Below, piece by piece: positions 52,061 through 60,426 of a stretch of DNA of 64,000 bases. The position numbers and the translations under genes are program-made. Within the stretch, counting starts at the first letter, position 1; every line of letters starts with the position of its first letter. The notes under the pieces are model-generated. The model searched no databases. It saw only the letters and a program-made list of their open reading frames with translations, and was not told where the DNA came from. Origin of the DNA: Lachnospiraceae bacterium (GTDB taxonomy: Bacteria; Bacillota; Clostridia; Lachnospirales; Lachnospiraceae); NCBI GenBank assembly GCA_014804365.1, contig JAAUZX010000026.1, positions 41,730 through 105,729 of the forward strand. The letters are read 5' to 3'.

Positions 52061-53173
52061 ATGGAACAAAAACAAGAGATTGGAATCGGAGAACAGAATA
52101 GAGTTAGGATTGTCTTGCAGATCGTCGGCTTTATTGCGATTTTCTTCGTGTTGCTGTTGGTGGTGTCTTATATGGTAAGGACAAACGGGGATGTGAAGGA
52201 TCGGTTTGCAGGATTTTATGCTGAGAAGAAGGATTCTCTGGATATCGTGATGATCGGTTCCAGTCCGGTTTTTCCTTATTATGCAGCTCCTAAGCTCTGG
52301 GGAGAGAGCGGTATCGCAATGTATCCGTTGTCTTCCAATGTACAGCGGCCTGTGGCGATGAAGTATCTGGTGGAGGAAGCGGAGAAATCTCAAGATCCTG
52401 AGCTGTATATTTTCGAGATGAGAATGTTTACTATGGAAGACGCGGGACTTCGCGAAAATATGGCGTATACTCGGGGCGTGACGGATAATCTGCGGTATTC
52501 GGGACTCAGGAATAAGACGATACAGGCGATGGTTCCGGAAGACGATGAGGAAGGAAGGATCAGCTTCTATCTGGATATCATGAAATATCACACGAACTGG
52601 AAGATGCTGGCGCTTCCGTCGGAGTGGGCGAATATGCTGTACTACAATCCGCACCCGCTCAAAGGGTATACTTTCAAGGATGAAGTGGGACCGCTGCCCA
52701 TGCCGGATTGTGGTAATGCGGATGGGACGAAAGCGATTCCGGAGGAGCAGGAGGCGTATCTGCGGGATTTATTGGATTATTTGGAACAGGGGAATCGTGA
52801 GGCGCTGTTTATCGTATCGCCCTACGGGGAATCGTTAGAAGACCAGCAGATGTACAATTATATAGGAGAGATTGTGACATCCTGCGGCTATCGATTTCTG
52901 AATATGAATGATTATTATGAGCAGATCGGCATAATATTCGAGGAAGATTTCGCAGATTACGGCAGTCATACGAACGCTGTCGGGGCGGAGAAGTGCACGG
53001 ATTTTCTGCAGACGTATTTGCTGGAAAATTATGATTTTACGGATAAACGGGGCGAGGCGGCATACGAGTCGTGGGACGAGGCGTATGTAAGGTGGCAGGG
53101 CGAGATGGAGACTGCAAGGCAGACGATCGCTGAACGGATCGTGAACGAGGAGTATGCTGTTGTGGAAGAGTGA
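52061..53173 (+). CDS. SGNH-hydrolase-like membrane-anchored protein (DltD-like)
   Basis: 370 residues. One helix (about 16-40) is followed by an extracellular domain with DIVMIGSSPVFPYYAAPKLW (Ser of block I, about 65-80), LYIFEMRMFT, REALFIVSPYGESLED and DYGSHTNAVGAEKCTDF (Asp/His region, about 303-320). The fold resembles DltD/AlgJ-like proteins that act in O-acylation of surface polymers, but no MBOAT lies beside it; the MBOAT at 45664 or the acyltransferase at 3512 could supply it. Preceded by hairpin elements B/C and followed by repeats. Confidence 0.75.
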   Translation: MEQKQEIGIGEQNRVRIVLQIVGFIAIFFVLLLVVSYMVRTNGDVKDRFAGFYAEKKDSLDIVMIGSSPVFPYYAAPKLWGESGIAMYPLSSNVQRPVAMKYLVEEAEKSQDPELYIFEMRMFTMEDAGLRENMAYTRGVTDNLRYSGLRNKTIQAMVPEDDEEGRISFYLDIMKYHTNWKMLALPSEWANMLYYNPHPLKGYTFKDEVGPLPMPDCGNADGTKAIPEEQEAYLRDLLDYLEQGNREALFIVSPYGESLEDQQMYNYIGEIVTSCGYRFLNMNDYYEQIGIIFEEDFADYGSHTNAVGAEKCTDFLQTYLLENYDFTDKRGEAAYESWDEAYVRWQGEMETARQTIAERIVNEEYAVVEE

Positions 53174-53214
53174 AGTGATATGAGCGAAGCAAATCTCGCA
53201 ACCCCGCGAAGCCT

Positions 53215-53325
53215 AACTAAGAAGAGGACAAGGCATAATTATGCGAAACTCAACTAAGAAGAGGACAAGACACAATTGAGCGAAGCGCAACCATGAAGAA
53301 GACAAGCCACAATTGAGTGAACTTA
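53215..53325 (+). repeat. Three imperfect 37-bp tandem repeats in the asnB leader
   Basis: AACTAAGAAGAGGACAAG recurs at 53215 and 53252, with a diverged unit AACCATGAAGAAGACAAG at 53289, each followed by a CA-AATT-GA-type tail. GCGAAGC, a known extra-stable mini-hairpin sequence, occurs at 53184, 53206 and 53280. Each unit contains a short open stretch ending ...HN and a stop or tail, but none has a convincing start site. The last unit abuts the GGAGAGG of the next gene. Confidence 0.7.
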
Positions 53326-53346
53326 ATTTAGGAGAGGAATGGATAA

Positions 53347-55269
53347 ATGTGTGGAATTGCCGGATTATGTAATTGGGGTGACAACTGGCAGCGGAATATA
53401 GAGAGAATGAATGAGAAGATGTATCACAGAGGACCTGATGCTTCCGGCATCTGGGCATCTGAAGATCATGCGGTTGTTCTGGGACACAGAAGGCTCTCTA
53501 TTGTGGATCTGACTCCATCGGGTGCGCAGCCCATGGAATCTCATGACGGGCGTTACGTGATAGCCTATAACGGAGAAATCTATAATTATCGGACGATTCG
53601 GGACAGGCTGCTGCAGGAGCACAAGACAGCGGATTTTCGGGGGACATCTGACACGGAGATACTTCTGGAGGCAATCGCGGCATATGGAATGGAAGAGACA
53701 CTTCGCATGGCAAAGGGAATGTTTGCCATGGCCGTATATGACAAAAAAGAACAAATGTTATTTATTGCCCGCGACAGAGTGGGAGAAAAGCCTTTGTACT
53801 ATGGATTCGTGCGGGGAGACAAGTTTGTATTTGCTTCCGACCTGAATTCCATTGCGGCGTTGGAAGGTTTTGAAAACCCCGTTAATGCAGGGATTCTGGA
53901 GCAATTTTTTCGATATGGCTACATTCCGGCCCCCTATTCTGTTTATCAGAATATTTATAAATTAGAGCCGGGGGAATGCCTAGAAATTAAATTTCCATTT
54001 AATAAATATGATGTAAAAACCTACTGGTCCATGCGTGAGGCAGCGGTTTACGGGCAGTCGCATCTTTTTACGGGAAGTGAGACGGAGGCGGCGGAGGAAT
54101 TGGAACGTCTGCTGAAAGAATCCATTCGTGGCCAGATGGTGGCGGATGTGCCGGTGGGGGCATTCCTCTCAGCAGGAATTGACAGTAGCACGGTGGTATC
54201 TCTTATGCAGTCCATAAGTGACAGGAAAGTACGCAGCTTCACGATCGGTATGTGGGACGAGAAATTCAATGAAGCGGACATTGCCGGACAGATTGCGGCA
54301 CATTTGGGAACGGAGCATACTGAACTGTACATTACGGAAGAAGATGCCCGCGGGGTGATTCCCCATCTGGCGCATATGTTTGGGGAACCCTTTGCGGATT
54401 CGTCTCAGATTCCCACGTATCTGGTCAGTAAGATGACCAGGGAGCATGTGACGGTATCCTTAAGCGGAGACGGAGGCGATGAGCTGTTCTGCGGTTATAA
54501 TACCTACACCTCTATTGACAAAATCTGGCAGAAAACGCGAAAGATTCCTTATGGGCTGCGTAAGCCGGCCAGCGCACTTCTTGGTGCGGGGAGTGCCGGG
54601 AGTCACGGTGCCATGGCAGTCAGGGCCGGGCTTCTGGGTGCGCGAAGTATTGAGGATATGTATCTGCGATCCGAGATCGGAGAAGGGTTCCGGCTTGTGA
54701 GGAGGCAGAAGGGCGCGGCTAAAACTGAGGGAGAGTTATGCGCGCTGGCAGAGCGGTATGATACAATTATGGACACTTATCCGTCAGGACTTCTCAAGGA
54801 ACCGCAGCATAATTTGATGTTGATGGATCTGTTGATGTATCATCCTGACGACATTCTGTGTAAGGTGGACCGCACTGCCATGGCGGTCTCGCTGGAGACA
54901 AGGGTGCCTATGCTGGATCGGGATGTGGTAGAGTTTGCATGGACGCTTCCGCTGTCCTATCGCAAGCAGGATGGTGTGACCAAAAAGATTCTGCGTGATA
55001 TTCTCTATCGCTATGTGCCGCGTGAGTTGATGGAGCGGCCGAAGAAGGGATTCAGCATTCCCCTGCATAAATGGCTGAAGGAACCGGAACTGCGCGAGTG
55101 GGCAGAGAGTCTGATTGACAGGAAAACACTGGATGAGCAGGGCATATTGGAGACTGGTGTAGTATGGCAGTTGTGGGACGACTATATTAAGCGGGATATC
55201 TGGCGTGTGCAGATCTGGTATGTGTTGATGTTTCAGGAGTGGATGCGCACGTGTTATTTGCAGAAATGA
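53347..55269 (+). CDS. Second asparagine synthetase B-type amidotransferase
   Basis: 640 residues starting MCGIAGLCNW, with Cys2 as glutaminase nucleophile. HRGPDASG, LGHRRLSIVDLTPSGAQPM and YNGEIYNY mark domain one; VGAFLSAGIDSSTVVSLM (PPi loop, with SAG in place of the usual SGG) and SLSGDGGDELFCGYNTY mark the synthetase half. Two AsnB genes in one glycan locus suggest that at least one amidates a sugar carboxylate, for example GalNAcA made by TviB/TviC. Strong ribosome site GGAGAGG. It is followed closely by a GT2 gene. Confidence 0.9.
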   Translation: MCGIAGLCNWGDNWQRNIERMNEKMYHRGPDASGIWASEDHAVVLGHRRLSIVDLTPSGAQPMESHDGRYVIAYNGEIYNYRTIRDRLLQEHKTADFRGTSDTEILLEAIAAYGMEETLRMAKGMFAMAVYDKKEQMLFIARDRVGEKPLYYGFVRGDKFVFASDLNSIAALEGFENPVNAGILEQFFRYGYIPAPYSVYQNIYKLEPGECLEIKFPFNKYDVKTYWSMREAAVYGQSHLFTGSETEAAEELERLLKESIRGQMVADVPVGAFLSAGIDSSTVVSLMQSISDRKVRSFTIGMWDEKFNEADIAGQIAAHLGTEHTELYITEEDARGVIPHLAHMFGEPFADSSQIPTYLVSKMTREHVTVSLSGDGGDELFCGYNTYTSIDKIWQKTRKIPYGLRKPASALLGAGSAGSHGAMAVRAGLLGARSIEDMYLRSEIGEGFRLVRRQKGAAKTEGELCALAERYDTIMDTYPSGLLKEPQHNLMLMDLLMYHPDDILCKVDRTAMAVSLETRVPMLDRDVVEFAWTLPLSYRKQDGVTKKILRDILYRYVPRELMERPKKGFSIPLHKWLKEPELREWAESLIDRKTLDEQGILETGVVWQLWDDYIKRDIWRVQIWYVLMFQEWMRTCYLQK

Positions 55270-55296
55270 TTAGCAGACGCAAAGCGAGGTCACAAG

Positions 55297-56388
55297 ATGA
55301 AAGTTATAGAGCACTATCATCCGGCTATCAGTATAAGAGAGCAGACGGATCTGATTTCGATCATTATAGCGGCTTACAATATAGAAGAGTATATTGAGCG
55401 GGGGGTAGAGTCTGTCCGTAATCAGACTTACGGGAATCTGGATATCATTGTGGTGGATGACGGTTCTACGGACTCTACCGGGGCAGTCTGTGACCGTCTG
55501 GCAGCTAAAGATGCACGGATCAGAGTCATCCATAAGAAGAACGGTGGGCTCTCCGACGCAAGAAATGTTGGGATTGCTGCCGCGAAGGGCGGCTATATCG
55601 GATTTGTGGACGGCGATGACTGGATCGATCCCGACATGTATGAGAAGATGCTCGGCGTTATGAAGGAACAGAATGCGGAAGCGGCAATCTGCCGTTATCG
55701 CCGGATATACAGAACGAATACCGTGGATCAGTCGAAGGACAGGGTGGTCCTGTTTGAAGGGCAGGAAGCCCTGCAATATTATGTACAGGAAACGCCGGAC
55801 TACGATATTCAGAACGCCGCATGGAATAAACTATATAAGAAAGAGGTCCTTGCGGGAATCAACTTTCCGGTGGGAAAATGGTACGAGGATATCATGTTTA
55901 CCACCAGGGCGCTTGGCCGTGCGGCTAAGTGCATTTACCTTGACAGTGCCTGTTATAACTATATAATAGACAGAGAGGGAAGTATCATGAATGCGCAGAT
56001 CAATTCGCACACTTTTACGGATCAGATCCCGGCTTATTATGAGAAGACAGAATTTCTCAAGAGTCTGGGGAGAGAGGATCTGGCGGATATTCATGATTAT
56101 TTTTTTTATAAAAGATTACTGCAGTTCTACGTACAGGTGTATAATGCGGACATGCCGGAACGGGACAGCTACTTAGAGCAGCTTACGCAGATCATACGGG
56201 ATAACAGGGAACATTACAGCAAAGCCTATAGATGTGCGGTGGCTGACCCGCGGGATTATCGGAAGATGAAGCTCTTCTTACGTTCTCCGAAGCATTATTT
56301 GTGCAGAGTACGTCTGGACGAACGGGTGATCATACCGCTTAAGGTCAGGGTGAAAGCGGTATTAAGAAAAATAAAGCACAGTCAATAA
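55297..56388 (+). CDS. GT2 glycosyltransferase, EpsJ-like
   Basis: 363 residues. N-terminal GT-A domain: LISIIIAAYNIEEYIERGVESVRNQTY, DIIVVDDGSTDSTGAVCD, and the metal-binding pair in IGFVDGDDWIDPDMYEKML (about 106-124). The C-terminal half is helical and basic and ends with a peripheral membrane-type segment. Found commonly in capsule and EPS clusters. Donor sugar unknown. Ribosome site GAGGT. It is 27 bases after the second asnB. Confidence 0.9.
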   Translation: MKVIEHYHPAISIREQTDLISIIIAAYNIEEYIERGVESVRNQTYGNLDIIVVDDGSTDSTGAVCDRLAAKDARIRVIHKKNGGLSDARNVGIAAAKGGYIGFVDGDDWIDPDMYEKMLGVMKEQNAEAAICRYRRIYRTNTVDQSKDRVVLFEGQEALQYYVQETPDYDIQNAAWNKLYKKEVLAGINFPVGKWYEDIMFTTRALGRAAKCIYLDSACYNYIIDREGSIMNAQINSHTFTDQIPAYYEKTEFLKSLGREDLADIHDYFFYKRLLQFYVQVYNADMPERDSYLEQLTQIIRDNREHYSKAYRCAVADPRDYRKMKLFLRSPKHYLCRVRLDERVIIPLKVRVKAVLRKIKHSQ

Positions 56389-56447
56389 ATAATAACAATT
56401 ATTATTGATTGGATTTGTGCGACCAAGAGGACAGAAAGCATTATAAT

Positions 56448-57434
56448 ATGGTCATCATACAGCTTGCAGGCGGGCTGGGCAATCAGATGTTCCAGTATGC
56501 CTTATATTTACAACTGAAAAGTCTGGGCAAAATCGTCAAAATTGATGATGTGGCAGGATTTGCACAGGACGCGCAGCGCGATCCGGCGCTTAAGTATTTA
56601 GGCATCGGGTACGAGCGGGCGACTGCGGAGGAGCTAAGGCAGATGTTGGATTCCTCCATGCTGCCTTGGGCGAGAGTGCGCAGGAAGCTGTTTGGCAGGA
56701 AGAAGAAATCTTACTTCGAGGCGGACAAGCTTTTTCACCCGGAGATCATGGAGTGGGATGATATTTATTTAGAGGGATATTGGCAGACGGAGAAGTATTT
56801 TGCCGGGGTGTCACAGGAAGTCAGGGCGGCTTATGATACGGACAGATTGTTACAGTTTGCCGATGCCGCCATGCGGGATAACGGGGAGCGGTGCACAGTG
56901 GCCGAATGGCTGGCACAGATCAACGCTACCGAGTCTGTCAGTGTGCATATCCGCAGAGGCGATTATCTTCTGCCGGAGAATCAGGAACTGTTCGGCGGAA
57001 TCTGCACGGCATCGTATTATCTAAGAGCGATGGAGCAGATGAAACGGGAACATCCGGAGTGCATGTTTTATATTTTTACAAATGATAAGCAATGGATCAG
57101 GGAACAGATCGCCAAAGCCAAGATGGCAGCTAATGCAGAAGCATCGGAAGAAGCGAAAGCGGCAGACAGGGCAGAAACAGTAGAGAGATCCGTAACAGCG
57201 GATCGTATAAAAATAGTAGAACTACCGGAAACAGCAGGCACGCCAGAGCAGAGGGATTACGCGGAGTTTGCCTTGATGAGCAAATGCAGGCACCATATAC
57301 TGGCAAACAGCAGTTATAGCTGGTGGGCCTCCTACCTGTGCAGGAATCCCCATAAGACGGTGCTTGCGCCCGAACGGTGGCTGAACGGCTGGGATTGTAC
57401 GGATATCTACAGGGAAGATATGCAGCGCGTGTAG
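56448..57434 (+). CDS. GT11 alpha-1,2-fucosyltransferase-like with Ala/Glu-rich insertion
   Basis: 328 residues from the ATG at 56448, where the family motif IIQLAGGLGNQMFQYAL begins. VSVHIRRGDYLLP (HxRRGDY, about residues 164-176) and HHILANSSYSWWASYL (about 281-296) are the GDP-fucose-binding and C-terminal motifs of GT11. Between them, about residues 222-268, lies an Ala/Glu-rich low-complexity stretch (AKMAANAEASEEAKAADRAE...) not usual for the family. The short EGYWQTEKYF segment is normal. Ribosome site weak. GDP-fucose genes are not in the window. Confidence 0.88.
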   Translation: MVIIQLAGGLGNQMFQYALYLQLKSLGKIVKIDDVAGFAQDAQRDPALKYLGIGYERATAEELRQMLDSSMLPWARVRRKLFGRKKKSYFEADKLFHPEIMEWDDIYLEGYWQTEKYFAGVSQEVRAAYDTDRLLQFADAAMRDNGERCTVAEWLAQINATESVSVHIRRGDYLLPENQELFGGICTASYYLRAMEQMKREHPECMFYIFTNDKQWIREQIAKAKMAANAEASEEAKAADRAETVERSVTADRIKIVELPETAGTPEQRDYAEFALMSKCRHHILANSSYSWWASYLCRNPHKTVLAPERWLNGWDCTDIYREDMQRV

Positions 57435-57529
57435 GCAAGCGATCTGCTGTAGAGAATGGCAGGCGTGTGCGAGGCCGAAGGAAAAAGGAACGGGCGGGCA
57501 TGCGACAGTACGAAAGGAATTAATGATAC

Positions 57530-59350
57530 ATGAGTAAACAGGCAGTTGGAGAAGATAGTCATAGAGACAGCGATCAGGCAGGGAAGAAAGTTACTCTGCT
57601 TCATAAAGTAGGATATCTGTTTGATCAAAAGCAGAAGAAGCAGTTAGTGGGTCTGGCGGTGTTAATCCTGATCGGCGGCTTGCTGGAAACACTGGGCGTG
57701 TCCATGCTTCTGCCGGTAGTGACGGCAATTATGGACCCGGAAGCCATCATGGAGAAAGAGCCGGTGCGCGATGTGGCACAGATGCTGCACATTCAGACAA
57801 GCAGAGACCTGATTATGTATATGCTCATTGTGTTGATCGTGCTGTATGTGTTTAAGAATGCCTATCTGTTGTTCCTGACTTATGTACAGAACACTTTCGT
57901 AACGCGTAACCGGAATCGCATGATCAGCCGCGTGATGAGAGAATTCTTAAACCGTCCGTATGAGGATTATCTGGGGGCGGATATTCCCACGGTATTCCGC
58001 CTGACAGATAATGATATTCCAAACGCTTTCCAGCTGATTCTCGTGATGATACAGATGATTACGGAGATCGTGGTTGCGGTTTCGCTGTGCATTGTGTTGG
58101 TGGTGAGCAGCCCGCTTATGTGCCTCTTTATCGTAGTGATCTTCTTAGGACTGACCCTGATTATCACGAAGCAGTTAAAGCCGCGCCTTAACAGAATCGG
58201 ACACAGGAATCAGACGATACAGTCGCGTATCGCCAAGTGGCGGATTCAGTCGATCTATGGGTTAAAAGATGTGAAGGTACTGCACAGAGAAGAGTTCTTC
58301 GTGCGCAATTATTACGAGAGCGGTGCCGTCGGTGCAAATGTGGCGAGAAATTATGCGGTGCTCAATAATCTGCCGAGGCTTCTGATCGAGACGATTTTTA
58401 TGGCAGCGATGTTTCTGTTTATGCTGCTGTATATGATACGGGGTGGTAATTTGACCGTGCTGGTTCCGCAGTTGACGGTTTTCGCCATGGCGGCGATCCG
58501 TATGCTGCCCGGTATCAACCGCATCAACACATACCTGTCGGAGATCGCATACGCGCAGCCCTGCCTGGATTATCTGTATGATAATCTGAATGAGAACATG
58601 AAGAAAGACGTGAACGGAAGCGTGACCGGGCTTACCGGTGATAAGCAGCCGGAGCTTCCGAAGCTGGAGCTGCAGGATAAGATCGTGTTAGATCATATCA
58701 CCTACGCTTATCCGAATACGGAGAAAAATATATTTACGGACGCGCATATGGAAGTGAAGAAAGGACAGTCCGTAGGTATTATGGGACCGTCCGGCGCGGG
58801 CAAGTCCACGATCGTGGATATTCTGCTGGGGCTTCTGCATGTGCAATCGGGAAAGATTACTTGCGACGGGATGGATATCTTTGACAATTATCCCGCATGG
58901 CTTGCCAAGATTGGCTATATTCCGCAGTCCATCTATCTGATCGACGAATCCATCAGGGATAATATCGCCTTCGGTATTGATGCGGATCGGATCGATGATA
59001 AACGAATCTGGGAAGTGCTGGAGGAGGCACAGCTTAAGGAATTTGTGGAAGAACTTCCGGAAGGGCTGGATACGACCATAGGTGACAGGGGTGTCAGAAT
59101 ATCTGGTGGACAGAGACAGCGTCTGGGCATCGCCAGAGCGCTCTACCACAATCCAGAGATTCTGGTCTTCGACGAGGCGACTTCTGCGCTGGATAACGAT
59201 ACGGAAAAAGCGGTTATGGATGCTATTAACAGTTTCCATGGCAGGAAGACCATGGTGATCATTGCCCACAGACTTAACACGATCGCTAAGTGTGATGTGA
59301 TCTATAAGGTAGAAGACGAGAAGATAACGGAGACGACGATATCATGTTAG
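57530..59350 (+). CDS. ABC transporter, permease-ATPase fusion, PglK-like (second copy)
   Basis: 606 residues. Exporter domain (about 25-340, starting with LVGLAVLILIGGLLETLGVS) and ATPase with Walker A GPSGAGKST near residue 419, signature ISGGQRQRLG near 524, Walker B ILVFDEATSALD near 545 and switch His in VIIAHRLN. It is a clear paralogue of the transporter at 1141 across the whole length (shared LLETLGVSM, EATSALDN). It probably flips a lipid-linked oligosaccharide. Its end overlaps the next gene by 7 bases, so it is co-translated with the GT11-like protein. Confidence 0.92.
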   Translation: MSKQAVGEDSHRDSDQAGKKVTLLHKVGYLFDQKQKKQLVGLAVLILIGGLLETLGVSMLLPVVTAIMDPEAIMEKEPVRDVAQMLHIQTSRDLIMYMLIVLIVLYVFKNAYLLFLTYVQNTFVTRNRNRMISRVMREFLNRPYEDYLGADIPTVFRLTDNDIPNAFQLILVMIQMITEIVVAVSLCIVLVVSSPLMCLFIVVIFLGLTLIITKQLKPRLNRIGHRNQTIQSRIAKWRIQSIYGLKDVKVLHREEFFVRNYYESGAVGANVARNYAVLNNLPRLLIETIFMAAMFLFMLLYMIRGGNLTVLVPQLTVFAMAAIRMLPGINRINTYLSEIAYAQPCLDYLYDNLNENMKKDVNGSVTGLTGDKQPELPKLELQDKIVLDHITYAYPNTEKNIFTDAHMEVKKGQSVGIMGPSGAGKSTIVDILLGLLHVQSGKITCDGMDIFDNYPAWLAKIGYIPQSIYLIDESIRDNIAFGIDADRIDDKRIWEVLEEAQLKEFVEELPEGLDTTIGDRGVRISGGQRQRLGIARALYHNPEILVFDEATSALDNDTEKAVMDAINSFHGRKTMVIIAHRLNTIAKCDVIYKVEDEKITETTISC

Positions 59351-60372
59351 GGATTGAGGTACAGGAAGGTTTCGGACTCGGAAACCAGTTGTTTTTCTAT
59401 ATTACGACCAGGTGCATTGCTCTGGATAAGGGGTATCAGTTCAGTGTGCTTGATCCGGAGCATTTTGCCAACAATATGCACAGCGACTGCGGGCTTTATT
59501 TCATGGACCCAGATATGGGAGTGCAATCTTCCAGGGAAGATTATAAGAAGGTCTTTCATGAGAAAGAAACCAGACTTTATGCGGGCAACTCCAAGCATGA
59601 TCTGACGCATGGCGTGTATGTGACGGATGCCGATGCGCAGTTGTTTGATATTGAAGACGATACGCTGATCTACGGCAATCTTCAGGCGGAGGACTATTTC
59701 ATTTCCCATAAAGAGGAGATCAAGAAGTGGCTTGCGGTCAAGCCGGAGTATGATTGTAAAGAATATAGCAGAGATAATCTCTGTATTCTGCACCTTCGCT
59801 GCAGTGATTATATGGGCTCGCCGGAATTGTATCTGCAGAAGAAATATTGGATTATGGGCATGAAGCAGATGCGCAGGATCAATCCTGACATGGAATTTAT
59901 GATCATCACCAATGATGTGAAGGAGGCGGGAAAGTTTCTGCCGGGTATACCTGCTTATAATTTTGATCTGGCGAAAGATTACAGTGTGTTGAAGAATGCA
60001 AAATATCTGTTGCTGGCGAATTCTTCATTTGCGTATTTCCCTGCGTTTACCAGTGATACGGTGCAGTATATCTTAGCGCCGAAATATTGGGCGCGACATA
60101 ATGTGTCCGACGGTTACTGGGCATCGGAGCAGAATATTTATGCAGGCTGGCATTATATGGACCGTAGGGGCAGGGTGTATACGGCCGAGGAGTGTAAGAG
60201 AGAGCTGGCGGAGTATAAGCGGACATCGAAGAAATATGCGGCGGTCAATGTGAAACCGACAGGAGTGCGTCTGGCGTTTGCGAAGCTGCGCGCACAATAT
60301 ATATATAAGAAAGCATATTTATGTAAGATCGCAAGAGGTGTGGCGAGAAGATTAAGAAAACTTCGGCAGTAA
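59344..60372 (+). CDS. GT11-related glycosyltransferase
   Basis: 342 residues. N-terminal GFGLGNQLFFYITTRCIALDKGY matches the GT11 GGLGNQ region. CILHLRCSDYMGSPELYLQKKYW stands where GT11 has HxRRGDY, but here it is LRCSDY, so one arginine and the glycine are changed. YLLLANSSFAYFPAF matches the NSSFSWW region. The basic C-terminal tail (about 300-342) probably binds the membrane. It may use GDP-fucose or another donor. It overlaps the end of the ABC gene by 7 bases. Confidence 0.8.
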   Translation: MLGIEVQEGFGLGNQLFFYITTRCIALDKGYQFSVLDPEHFANNMHSDCGLYFMDPDMGVQSSREDYKKVFHEKETRLYAGNSKHDLTHGVYVTDADAQLFDIEDDTLIYGNLQAEDYFISHKEEIKKWLAVKPEYDCKEYSRDNLCILHLRCSDYMGSPELYLQKKYWIMGMKQMRRINPDMEFMIITNDVKEAGKFLPGIPAYNFDLAKDYSVLKNAKYLLLANSSFAYFPAFTSDTVQYILAPKYWARHNVSDGYWASEQNIYAGWHYMDRRGRVYTAEECKRELAEYKRTSKKYAAVNVKPTGVRLAFAKLRAQYIYKKAYLCKIARGVARRLRKLRQ

Positions 60373-60426
60373 CGCCTGAACAGATAGAAATTTCCCGAAA
60401 AGTAACGGAAAAAGGATATAGATCGG

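Noticed and set aside
53180-53310. Short ORFs (25, 12 and 7 codons) before the second asnB
   Set aside because: They arise from tandem repeats, lack clear ribosome sites and change length with the repeat; described as a repeat instead.
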